From: RGIG1828 sp045536915 | Lineage (GTDB): Bacteria > Bacillota > Clostridia > UMGS1810 | Direction of reading: 5' to 3' | DNA length: 10,183 bases | Assembly: GCA_045536915.1 (NCBI GenBank) | Contig: JAZSOL010000199.1 | Span: forward strand, 1-10,183 | Shown: positions 1 through 4,801 of the stretch, piece after piece | Layout of the letters: each line of letters starts with the position of its first letter | Position numbering within the stretch: position 1 is the first letter of the stretch | Made by a program: the position numbers and the translations under genes | Notes under the pieces: model-generated | Told to the model about the DNA's origin: nothing | Seen by the model: the letters and a program-made list of their open reading frames with translations, nothing else | The model's database searches: none

Positions 1-3
1 AAT

Positions 4-360
4 TTATTCTTGCTTTGCGCGAAACATCTTCAAAAACAAATCCTGTTCCTCAACAGAAAGCTGTCTGAAAATTTCCAAGAATTGAATATCTCTCTCCGAA
101 AGGTCGCTCCCGGAAACGGGGGCGGCTTTTTCTTTTATGTCAGTTTCGCCGGTAAGCCAAGAAATTGACACGTTGTATTTTTCGGAGATTTCATAAACGT
201 AATTTTTATATGATTTAGAACGTCCGTTAATCCAATCGGAAATAAGATTACCGCTTTTAAGACCCACAGTGTTGGCAAATTCTTTAAGAGCACCGTGTTT
301 AAAATCGCCATTTTCTTTTTTGGGGATAAGGGATAATATGCGTTCTAATACAATATCCAC
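4..360 (-). CDS. CI-like phage repressor (HTH, no protease domain)
   Basis: Likely lysogeny repressor binding operators in the divergent intergenic region. The 118-residue product has a helix-turn-helix of the lambda-repressor/XRE type at about residues 22-70: ALKEFANTVGL, then GNLISDWINGRSKS as recognition helix region, then a third helix ending in SISWLTGE. A short charged linker and an amphipathic tail (SERDIQFLEIFRQL...) follow. It is much shorter than LexA-like CI proteins (about 200 residues or more) and has no S24 peptidase domain, so RecA-driven self-cleavage is not expected. Induction may depend on an antirepressor or a separate protease, inferred from absence only. The start is GTG at 360-358, preceded on the minus strand by AAGGAG with an 8-nt gap. 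It is the only minus-strand gene, divergent from the Cro-like gene. The HTH call is firm and the role follows from context. Confidence 0.85.
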   Translation of the reverse strand: MDIVLERILSLIPKKENGDFKHGALKEFANTVGLKSGNLISDWINGRSKSYKNYVYEISEKYNVSISWLTGETDIKEKAAPVSGSDLSERDIQFLEIFRQLSVEEQDLFLKMFRAKQE

Positions 361-401
361 AATAAACGCTCCTTAAATTTGTGAAAACATACAAAATCGT
401 A

Positions 402-436
402 ATTTTTCACGATTTAGGGTTGAAATCGTGAAAAAT
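402..436. promoter_or_regulatory. Candidate repressor operator, perfect 14-bp inverted repeat
   Basis: ATTTTTCACGATTT at 402-415 is the exact reverse complement of AAATCGTGAAAAAT at 423-436, with a 7-bp spacer. A further half-site AAATCGT at 394-400 pairs with ACGATTT at 409-415 across 8 bp, so there are three half-sites in a row. The right arm covers the -35 box of the rightward promoter, so binding here would block early transcription. It lies between the repressor and the Cro-like gene, as expected for an operator. Which protein binds is inferred. Confidence 0.7.
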
Positions 437-448
437 ATGAGATATAAT
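420..448 (+). promoter_or_regulatory. Rightward early promoter (PR-like)
   Basis: TTGAAA at 420-425 and a perfect TATAAT at 443-448 are 17 bp apart, a near-consensus sigma-70/sigma-A promoter. Transcription would start near 455 and read into the Cro-like gene and the whole plus-strand early operon. The -35 lies within the 14-bp inverted repeat, and the spacer end carries TATGAGAT (436-443), an 8-mer seen again in the inverted repeat at 558-580. No equally good leftward promoter for the repressor was found; the best minus-strand match (TTTCAA, 18 bp, TACGAT) is weak. Confidence 0.75.
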
Positions 449-454
449 ATGACC

Positions 455-473
455 GTACCCGAAAAAAGGGTAC
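455..473 (+). promoter_or_regulatory. Stem-loop at the predicted 5' end of the early transcript
   Basis: GTACCC (455-460) and GGGTAC (468-473) form a perfect 6-bp stem around GAAAAAA. It begins at about the predicted +1 of the promoter at 420-448. A 5'-terminal hairpin could protect the leader from decay, or the palindrome could be another protein site. It is not a convincing terminator because the stem is short and followed by A-rich sequence, with no T run on the plus strand. Confidence 0.4.
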
Positions 474-518
474 AAAAAATACAGCCATTCGAGATAGCCT
501 TTTAATAATTCTTTCGAC

Positions 519-554
519 GGCTTTATTATAGGCTTTCTCGTCGGCTTTGTCAAT
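519..554. repeat. Three 12-bp-spaced GGCTTT repeats in the leader
   Basis: GGCTTT occurs at 519-524, 531-536 and 543-548, exactly 12 bp apart. The bases between them differ, apart from a similar CGACGG/CGTCGG context at the first and third copies. In one plus-strand frame this reads Gly-Phe every four codons, but no start codon precedes it after the TAG at 495-497. Nothing here proves a function. It could be a regulatory array or a remnant of coding sequence. Confidence 0.35.
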
Positions 555-557
555 ATG

Positions 558-580
558 AAATCTCATATTTTATGAGATTT
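558..580. promoter_or_regulatory. Second perfect inverted repeat, next to the Cro ribosome site
   Basis: AAATCTCATA (558-567) and TATGAGATTT (571-580) are exact reverse complements separated by TTT. The right arm ends 4 nt before the AGGAG at 585-589. As DNA it could be a second operator: TATGAGAT recurs at 436-443 over the promoter. As RNA it would form a 10-bp hairpin next to the Shine-Dalgarno sequence and could tune Cro translation. The sequence cannot decide between these. Confidence 0.5.
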
Positions 581-807
581 TGAGAGGAGCTGATAATATC
601 ACAAATTTTAGTTTTTACAGAAAGCGTGCAGGGATTAAACAAAAAGAACTTGCAAAGAAACTTAATGTTGACCAGGGCGCGATTTCTCACTGGGAAACCG
701 GAAGGAACAAACCCACAGCAAAGTATATTCCCAAAATTGCAAAACTTTTCGGCTGCACGGTTGATGAACTGATGGGAGATAATCCCAAACCCGAAAACAT
801 AGGATAA
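580..807 (+). CDS. Cro-like XRE-family regulator
   Basis: Small DNA-binding protein with one XRE helix-turn-helix filling nearly its whole length: FSFYRKRAGIKQKELAKKL, then VDQGAISHWETGRNKPT as turn and recognition helix, then YIPKIAKLFGCTVDELMG. As first gene of the rightward operon, opposite the repressor, it is the likely Cro. The start is odd. The only standard in-frame start is TTG at 580-582, used here as outer bound, but it has no ribosome site upstream. A good AGGAG (585-589) lies inside this reading and is spaced 8 nt from ATC at 598, which would give a natural 69-residue protein beginning (M)TNFSFYRKRAG. ATC is a rare start codon, so initiation may be weak, or the site may be a mutated ATG. 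The HTH family is certain and the start is not. Confidence 0.85.
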   Translation: MRGADNITNFSFYRKRAGIKQKELAKKLNVDQGAISHWETGRNKPTAKYIPKIAKLFGCTVDELMGDNPKPENIG

Positions 808-832
808 CAAAAAACGAAAGGGGAGTATTTCG

Positions 833-940
833 ATGTTCGATGTAAAAAGAGTTGCTGAAATACTCAGCGAACTTTATTCGGAACAGCTTGGTTATCAGGT
901 AAAAGTAACTTTTGAAAAAGTTGAACAAAAGGAGAAATAA
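833..940 (+). CDS. 35-residue conserved-type phage peptide, unknown function
   Basis: ATG at 833 follows AAAGGGGAG with normal spacing and opens a 35-codon frame: MFDVKRVAEILSELYSEQLG, then a short strand-like segment QVKVTFEKVE and a Lys/Glu tail. The start, ribosome site and tight packing (25 bp after the Cro-like gene, 3 bp before the next ATG) support a real gene. An N-terminal amphipathic helix is likely. I do not recognise a function. Confidence 0.6.
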   Translation: MFDVKRVAEILSELYSEQLGYQVKVTFEKVEQKEK

Positions 941-943
941 AAA

Positions 944-1123
944 ATGAAAACAATTGAAGCAATCCTTGAAATTATTTCTGTTTGTTTTCTTGGACTTGGA
1001 TTTATTGTGGCCGTTGCAGGAAAAACAGGCTTGTGCATTTTGTGTTTTATACTTTTTGCCTTGCTTGGTCTGATTTGCGTTTGGCTTGAAGATGAAAAAG
1101 AAAGGAACATTTTTAAAAAATGA
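944..1123 (+). CDS. Small two-helix membrane protein
   Basis: 59 residues starting MKTIEAILEIISVCF. Two hydrophobic segments are visible, about residues 7-25 and 29-48, split by the short polar turn GKTG, with a charged tail WLEDEKERNIFKK. It would sit in the cytoplasmic membrane as a hairpin, with the charged tail probably inside. AAGGAG at 929-934 lies inside the end of the preceding gene and is suitably spaced. The stop overlaps the next start as ATGA. The size resembles small holins, but early-operon membrane peptides in phages more often have roles such as superinfection exclusion. Function is unknown. Confidence 0.65.
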   Translation: MKTIEAILEIISVCFLGLGFIVAVAGKTGLCILCFILFALLGLICVWLEDEKERNIFKK

Positions 1124-1431
1124 AATATGACGAAGAAAGGGTTTTGGAGGTATTTGAAATACTTTCGAGAGTTACGGAAATTAATCGCAAGATCAAAGAA
1201 CCGGACTTGCACCAGATTAACTTTTGGTTATGTGGCGGGGAATATCCGAATTTAGAAGTAAGGTTTGTCAACTGGAAACCGAACAGCCGTTATGAGCAGG
1301 AATCTGTTTTGGAATTTAAACTTTATATTATGGAAAAAAGATTTTATGACGACAAAAGAGTTCTTCCGTCGCTTCGCTTGAAGATTGAAGAATGGGAAGA
1401 AAAATACTGCGAAAAGGAGCAAGAGGAATGA
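1120..1431 (+). CDS. Phage protein of unknown function (103 aa)
   Basis: ATG at 1120 overlaps the preceding stop by 4 nt (ATGA). The product has an N-terminal helix (EERVLEVFEILSRVTEINRKI), a central strand-rich part (INFWLCGG, LEVRFVNWKP, VLEFKLYIM) and a C-terminal acidic helix (SLRLKIEEWEEKY...). This alpha-beta-alpha pattern, including an EVRFVNW/EFGNW-like strand, loosely resembles the protein at 2151-2450, so the two may be distant relatives; that is only an impression. No catalytic motif is visible, and no name can be given. Translational coupling with both neighbours is likely. Confidence 0.7.
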   Translation: MKYDEERVLEVFEILSRVTEINRKIKEPDLHQINFWLCGGEYPNLEVRFVNWKPNSRYEQESVLEFKLYIMEKRFYDDKRVLPSLRLKIEEWEEKYCEKEQEE

Positions 1432-1607
1432 GTTTTAAAAGCGGTTTGATGAACATAATGCCGGAATGCTGTAAAGGTTGTTCTTACAGGATTCGTGAAA
1501 GCTCCAATGTGAGTATGTGTGATTATGCTTTTCAGACCGGCAAATTAAGAAATTGCAAACCGGAAGATTGCCCATATTATAAACCGAGAGGAAAAAAGAA
1601 AAAATGA
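1428..1607 (+). CDS. Small Cys-rich, probably zinc-binding phage protein
   Basis: 59 residues with Cys at 14, 15, 18, 31, 43 and 48 (ECCKGC, MCDY, NCKPEDC) and a very basic tail, PRGKKKK. The spacing suggests one bound zinc and the tail suggests nucleic-acid contact. The pattern C-x2-C, CDY, TG-x-LR-x-C-x4-C is one I associate with small proteins in Clostridia phage early regions, of unknown role. ATG at 1428 was chosen over a longer frame from 1392 because AAGGAG at 1414-1419 is correctly spaced from it and it makes the usual ATGA overlap with the preceding stop. Confidence 0.7.
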   Translation: MSFKSGLMNIMPECCKGCSYRIRESSNVSMCDYAFQTGKLRNCKPEDCPYYKPRGKKKK

Positions 1608-1717
1608 ACTGGAATATTGAAGCACCCTGGGTCGGACATGAACCCGACGAAGAGGAAGAAACCGAAGAATTTATTCCGGAATATTATCCGGAATGCGAAG
1701 CTGATTTTGATTATTGA
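1604..1717 (+). CDS. 37-residue highly acidic peptide
   Basis: ATG at 1604 overlaps the preceding stop as ATGA. The reading frame gives MNWNIEAPWVGHEPDEEEET and then a further acidic, aromatic stretch to the stop at 1715-1717. It has 14 Asp/Glu and no Lys or Arg, a very strong negative charge for its size, with several Trp, Tyr and Pro. The ribosome site is weak (GAGAGGAAAAAAG), so expression probably depends on coupling. Small acidic phage proteins sometimes mimic DNA and bind host nucleases or repressors; here that is only a possibility. Confidence 0.55.
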   Translation: MNWNIEAPWVGHEPDEEEETEEFIPEYYPECEADFDY

Positions 1718-1729
1718 AAGGAGAACAAA

Positions 1730-2161
1730 ATGTTTTCGGCATTAAGAAAGAAAAAAGGTTTTTCTTGCAGGGATTTTGCGGAGGTTTTAAAAACAGAATT
1801 TCCCGCAGCAAATGCCGCAGGGGTAAGCCTTGCAGAAAGGCCGGAAGAATCGGGAGTGACTTATACTTCTGACGCAAGAAGATTTATCAAAGATCGTTTT
1901 GGAATTGTTAAGAAAAACGAAAACAGGAAAGACAGAGAACACCTTACCTGTTGGCTTCCGGAAACGGTAAAAAACATTTTTGAAGATACAAAGAAAAAAC
2001 GCGGTTTTTTAACGAACAAAGATTATGTTGTTTTTCTTATTATGCAGGATTCGGCAATTATAGAAAAAGCCGCCCGCTCCGGTGGCACGGAACAAGGCGG
2101 CAAAGAAAATATTGGCAACACCATTATATCAGAAACGGAGGGAAAGTCAAATGATTGTTGA
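1730..2161 (+). CDS. Unknown phage protein with a ribbon-helix-helix-like segment
   Basis: 143 residues; ATG at 1730 follows AAAGGAG. The N-terminal third (MFSALRKKKGFSCRDFAEVL...) is basic and helical. The middle, about residues 68-105, has a strand followed by two helices: HLTCWLPETVKNIFEDTKKK, then RGFLTNKDYVVFLIMQ. That layout fits a ribbon-helix-helix (CopG/Arc-type) DNA-binding fold, but the match is by eye. The C-terminal part is Gly/Ser/Glu-rich and likely disordered. The last 11 nt overlap the next gene. It could be a small regulator in the early operon; no family name is claimed. Confidence 0.7.
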   Translation: MFSALRKKKGFSCRDFAEVLKTEFPAANAAGVSLAERPEESGVTYTSDARRFIKDRFGIVKKNENRKDREHLTCWLPETVKNIFEDTKKKRGFLTNKDYVVFLIMQDSAIIEKAARSGGTEQGGKENIGNTIISETEGKSNDC

Positions 2162-2450
2162 AGGAAAGAAGCTGACGGCTTTTGATGCTATGGAAGCGGC
2201 GATGCGGCTTTCCGGTATTTATATGGTTCACAACAGAAAGGAAAGCATTACTTTCCGATACAGCCAGTCGCTTGAATCTGTTTGTTTCGAGTTTGGAAAC
2301 TGGAATGGATTTGATTTCGAGATAACAAAAATATTTCGCATTCCGCTTGATGATTCGACCGCGGGCGACAGCTTTTCCGATGTTTTCAACATGATAGAAA
2401 AAGAACTTGACCGAATGGCAGAAATTGAAAAGGAGGAATTTAAGGCATGA
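2151..2450 (+). CDS. Phage protein of unknown function (99 aa)
   Basis: ATG at 2151 follows GGAGGG at 2137-2142. A longer frame from 2082 is rejected because it lacks a ribosome site and would overlap the preceding gene heavily. The product has an N-terminal helix (TAFDAMEAAMRLSGIYMV), a strand-rich middle (SITFRYSQ, VCFEFGNWNGFDFEITKIFRI) and a C-terminal helix (VFNMIEKELDRMAEIEKEEF). There are no Cys pairs, membrane segments or catalytic motifs. It lies directly upstream of the annealing protein and overlaps its start by 4 nt, so it may serve recombination or replication, by position only. Confidence 0.7.
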   Translation: MIVEGKKLTAFDAMEAAMRLSGIYMVHNRKESITFRYSQSLESVCFEFGNWNGFDFEITKIFRIPLDDSTAGDSFSDVFNMIEKELDRMAEIEKEEFKA

Positions 2451-3082
2451 GTGAAAACTATTTTAACGTGCTCAACACGATTAACGTAAACGAGCACACA
2501 GACAAAAAAGGCAGACTTACTTATCTTTCCTGGGCGTGGGCCTGGGCGGAAGTTAAAAAGAAATTTCCCGAAGCGATCTACACCGTTTACGAAGACGAAA
2601 ACGGATGTATTTATCACACAGACGGAAGAACCGCTTGGGTAAAGACCGGAGTTACCATAAACGGAATTGAACACATTGAATATCTTCCGGTTATGGATTT
2701 TAAAAATAAATCAATTCCGCTTGAAAACATCACAAGTTTTGAAGTTAACAAAGCGATTCAGCGAAGCCTTACGAAAGCCTGCGCCAGACACGGACTTGGA
2801 CTTTACATTTACGCAGGAGAAGACCTTCCGGAAGAGGACGAGGAAGAAAAGGCAAGACTTGAGGAAGAAGCGAAGAAACCCATTGACGAAATCCAGATCA
2901 GAACCATAAGCGGAATGATCGAGCAGAGCGGAGCTTCCGGCAGCGACATTATTGCATATATCAACAAGAACAGAACGGAAAAGATTTCGGCCATTAAAGA
3001 ACTTAACCAGAAAGAATACGTTGAGATCATCGGAATCCTTACAAAGAAAATCAACAAAAAGAAAGCGGAGGAAAAGAAATGA
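2447..3082 (+). CDS. DUF1071/Sak3-like single-strand annealing protein
   Basis: Phage recombinase-mediator that anneals complementary single strands during homologous recombination in the cytoplasm. Residues 1-135 carry the features of the DUF1071 (Sak3-type) family: the RLTYLSWAWAWAEVKKKFPEA block near residues 23-43, the strands IYTVYEDENG and AWVKTGVTING, YLPVMDFKNKSI, and a helix ending in CARHGLGLYIYAGEDLPE. A Glu-rich linker leads to a helical C-terminal domain (about 145-205) and a Lys-rich tail. Length (211) is normal. AGGAGG at 2431-2436 precedes the ATG, which overlaps the upstream stop as ATGA. The SSB gene follows with a 4-nt overlap, the classic annealase-SSB pair. Family membership is strong; activity is known for relatives and inferred here. 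Confidence 0.88.
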   Translation: MSENYFNVLNTINVNEHTDKKGRLTYLSWAWAWAEVKKKFPEAIYTVYEDENGCIYHTDGRTAWVKTGVTINGIEHIEYLPVMDFKNKSIPLENITSFEVNKAIQRSLTKACARHGLGLYIYAGEDLPEEDEEEKARLEEEAKKPIDEIQIRTISGMIEQSGASGSDIIAYINKNRTEKISAIKELNQKEYVEIIGILTKKINKKKAEEKK

Positions 3083-3465
3083 ATGTTGTAAACATTATCG
3101 GCAGACTTGCGGCAGACCCGGAACTTAAAACCACAGGAAGCGGAATTTCCGTAACAAATATTTGCGTTGCGGTTGACCGCAAAGTAACAAAAGGCGAGGA
3201 CAAAATCACCGATTGGATCGATGTTGTTGCATGGAGAAACACGGCAGAGTTCGTCTGCAAATACTTTCAGAAAGGTTCGCCGATTGTTGTTACCGGTTCT
3301 TTGCAGACAAGAATGTGGGACGACAAGAGCGGACAGAAACGCAAGACGGTTGAAGTTATCGCGGATTCCGTTGAGTTTGTTCCGAAAGCAAAAGGAGAAA
3401 ACACCGTTAAAGTTGACGATGCAGATTCCTTCCAGCTTATTGAAGATGAAGACGTTCCGTTCTGA
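3079..3465 (+). CDS. ssb: Single-stranded DNA-binding protein
   Basis: OB-fold protein that coats single-stranded DNA at replication forks and recombination intermediates. The N-terminus MNVVNIIGRLAADPEL, the strand FAVDRKV-like segment NICVAVDRKV, DWIDVVAWRNTAEFVCKYFQKGS and IVVTGSLQTRMWDDKSGQKR are the standard SSB blocks. The last six residues, DEDVPF, form the acidic tip that recruits replication and repair partners. At 128 residues it is shorter than host SSB (about 160-180) because the linker is short, as usual for phage SSB. GGAGG at 3066-3070 supports the start, which overlaps the upstream stop. Very confident. Confidence 0.97.
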   Translation: MNVVNIIGRLAADPELKTTGSGISVTNICVAVDRKVTKGEDKITDWIDVVAWRNTAEFVCKYFQKGSPIVVTGSLQTRMWDDKSGQKRKTVEVIADSVEFVPKAKGENTVKVDDADSFQLIEDEDVPF

Positions 3466-3478
3466 TTAAGTGATTAAG
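3463..3478. repeat. Tandem TGATTAAG x2 at the SSB stop
   Basis: TGATTAAG occurs twice back to back at 3463-3470 and 3471-3478. The first copy includes the SSB stop codon and the second runs into the AAGGAG ribosome site of the initiator. Probably a small slippage duplication. Confidence 0.5.
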
Positions 3479-3489
3479 GAGATGTGGAA

Positions 3490-4176
3490 ATGGCAAACGA
3501 AGGATACATAAAGCTTTATCGAAAGATGAAGAAATGGGGCTGGTACAAAGACCAGAACACCAAAGATGTGTTTCTACATCTCCTTTTGGAAGCTTGTTAC
3601 GAGCCTTGTTTTTATAGAGGTACCGCTCTTGAAGTTGGACAGGTTGCTATAACAGTTAATGAAATACACGAAGAAACGGGCATTTCGGTGCAATCGGTAC
3701 GCACTTCGTTAAATCGTTTAAAATCAACAAACGAAATAACAATCCAAACAAGTTCAAAATTTAGCATAATTACGCTGTTAAATTACGCAGACTATCAAGG
3801 GTCTAACAACGATTCTAACAAACCGCTAACAAACCATCAACAAACGGCTAACAAACCCCCTTATAGTAAAGAAATTAAAAAAGTTAAAGAAGTTAAGAAT
3901 ATTGATAGGGCAAAGAAGTTTTGCCCCCCAACCCTTGACGAAGTTAAAGCCTATTGTTTGGAAAGAAACAACACGGTTGATGCGGAAAAGTTCTTTGATT
4001 ATTACACGGCTAATGGTTGGGTGCAAGGCAAAGGCAAACCCATTAAAGATTGGAAGGCTTGTGTTCGCACTTGGGAAAGAGGATTTTCTGCACCGAAACA
4101 AGAACCGAAAGAGAAACCTTCTTTTGACATTGAAAAATTAGAAAAAGAAATGCAAACCAAAGACGATGTTATTTAG
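3490..4176 (+). CDS. Replisome-organiser-like (DnaD/DnaT-type) replication initiator
   Basis: Likely origin-binding replication protein. The N-terminal region (residues 5-105: GYIKLYRKMKKWGWYKDQ, VFLHLLLEAC, EVGQVAITVNEIHEETGISVQSV, then RTSLNRLKSTNEI) is a winged helix of the kind found in phage replisome organisers. A low-complexity Asn/Gln/Lys linker (about 105-135) follows. The C-terminal region (PPTLDEVKAYCLERN, AEKFFDYYTANGW, IKDWKACVRTWERGF) matches the F-x-Y-Y-x2-NGW...DWK-x3-R-x-W pattern seen at the end of many Firmicutes phage replication proteins. ATG at 3490 is chosen over GTG at 3484 because AAGGAG at 3476-3481 sits 8 nt from it. The linker DNA holds 11-bp repeats that may be the origin. 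No helicase or loader gene follows, so host loaders are probably recruited. Confidence 0.82.
   Translation: MANEGYIKLYRKMKKWGWYKDQNTKDVFLHLLLEACYEPCFYRGTALEVGQVAITVNEIHEETGISVQSVRTSLNRLKSTNEITIQTSSKFSIITLLNYADYQGSNNDSNKPLTNHQQTANKPPYSKEIKKVKEVKNIDRAKKFCPPTLDEVKAYCLERNNTVDAEKFFDYYTANGWVQGKGKPIKDWKACVRTWERGFSAPKQEPKEKPSFDIEKLEKEMQTKDDVI
3802..3857. repeat. Candidate origin iterons inside the initiator gene
   Basis: Five copies related to NCTAACAAACC start at 3802, 3814, 3825, 3836 and 3847, giving spacings of 12, 11, 11 and 11 bp, about one helical turn. Copies at 3825 and 3847 are identical; the first and fourth are degenerate. As 11 is not a multiple of 3, the copies are read in different frames and encode different residues, so the repeat is a DNA-level signal rather than a protein repeat. 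The next 45 bases (3861-3907) are very A/T-rich, as in an unwinding element. Lambda-type origins lie within initiator genes in the same way. Functional assignment is inferred. Confidence 0.55.
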
Positions 4177-4194
4177 TTTGGGGTGATTTTTGAA

Positions 4195-4593
4195 ATGACA
4201 TTTACCATTGAAGGACAGCCGCAGGGAAAAGGCAGACCGAGATTTACAAAAAACGGTCACGCTTTTACACCGCAGGCTACGAGAGATTATGAAAACCTTA
4301 TTGCGGAAAGTTTTAAAGCGGCAGGCGGAGAACTTTTTGACGGATATGTTACGGTGAACATTTCCGCTTTTTATAAAATCCCGAAAGCGACCACGAAAGA
4401 AAAAAGAGGAATGATCGAGCGGGGACTTTTGAAACCCGCGGTCAAGCCGGACATTGACAACGTTATCAAAGCGATACTTGACGGACTTAACGGAGTTGCC
4501 TATCACGACGACAACCAGGTTATCAGAGTTTCGGCAGCAAAGTTTTACAGCACGGAACCGTTTGTTGCGGTTGAGGTTTTTAACGATGAATAA
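4195..4593 (+). CDS. rusA: RusA-family Holliday junction resolvase
   Basis: Dimeric metal-dependent endonuclease that resolves Holliday junctions and branched DNA from phage recombination and replication. The 132-residue product begins with the family's GQPQGKGRPRF segment (residues 7-17). The catalytic region KPDIDNVIKAILDGLNGV (84-101) has Asp86 and Asp88 as the D-x-D pair, and YHDDNQV (103-109) has the third acidic ligand at Asp105/106. Length is typical. ATG at 4195 is chosen over GTG at 4183: it has a GGTGAT-type ribosome site 7 nt upstream and gives the family's usual short N-terminus. The last 8 nt overlap the next gene. It sits after the annealase, SSB and initiator, a standard phage order. 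Confidence 0.93.
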   Translation: MTFTIEGQPQGKGRPRFTKNGHAFTPQATRDYENLIAESFKAAGGELFDGYVTVNISAFYKIPKATTKEKRGMIERGLLKPAVKPDIDNVIKAILDGLNGVAYHDDNQVIRVSAAKFYSTEPFVAVEVFNDE

Positions 4594-4801
4594 AGAAGAT
4601 AACCCTTGCTGGGGTTGTGAAGAAAGAACGGAGTTTTGCCACAGGACTTGTAAAAAAGGCAAGGTCGCGGCGATCAAGAGAGAGCTTGAACGCAGAAAAG
4701 CGGTTCGCTATTTGCTTGAGCACAAGCACTATTCCACAGAAGGCGAAAGAAAACGCGCAATTCAAAATCTTAAATGGCACGGAAAGTTGAGGAGCAAATG
4801 A
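4586..4801 (+). CDS. Basic zinc-finger phage protein
   Basis: 71 residues. Cys8, Cys11, Cys18 and Cys22 (CWGC, FCHRTC) form a likely zinc site; the rest is a very basic helical region (KVAAIKRELERRKAVRYLLE, then KRAIQNLKWHGKLRSK). This suggests a small nucleic-acid-binding protein. Genes like this often follow rusA in Clostridia phages, with no known role. ATG at 4586 lies within the end of rusA (8-nt overlap) with GAGG upstream; a longer frame beginning at 4454 would run deep inside rusA and is rejected. Confidence 0.75.
   Translation: MNKEDNPCWGCEERTEFCHRTCKKGKVAAIKRELERRKAVRYLLEHKHYSTEGERKRAIQNLKWHGKLRSK

Noticed and set aside
361..440. Leftward promoter for the repressor (minus-strand TTTCAA, 18 bp, TACGAT)
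   Set aside because: Both boxes match consensus poorly. A leftward promoter must exist nearby, but I cannot place it.
455..473. Transcription terminator at the GTACCC/GGGTAC hairpin
   Set aside because: Stem of only 6 bp, no T run after it on the plus strand, and it sits at the predicted start of the transcript.
414..566. Minus-strand reading frame of 50 codons (MRFHIDKADEKAYNKAVERI...) with a Lys-Ala repeat
   Set aside because: No ribosome site before the ATG, and it runs across the promoter and operators. The pattern comes from the GGCTTT repeats read backwards.
2228..2674. Long minus-strand open frame opposite the annealing protein
   Set aside because: No ribosome site or recognisable domain, and it overlaps two well-supported plus-strand genes.
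3221..3469. Plus-strand alternative frame inside ssb
   Set aside because: Fully overlaps the SSB gene in another frame and encodes no recognisable domain.
3802..3857. CRISPR-like array
   Set aside because: Units are 11 bp with no spacers, inside a coding region; iterons are the better reading.
4138..4677. Minus-strand open frame of 179 codons opposite rusA
   Set aside because: Antisense to a gene with clear catalytic motifs; composition is that of a mirrored coding region, with no start signal.
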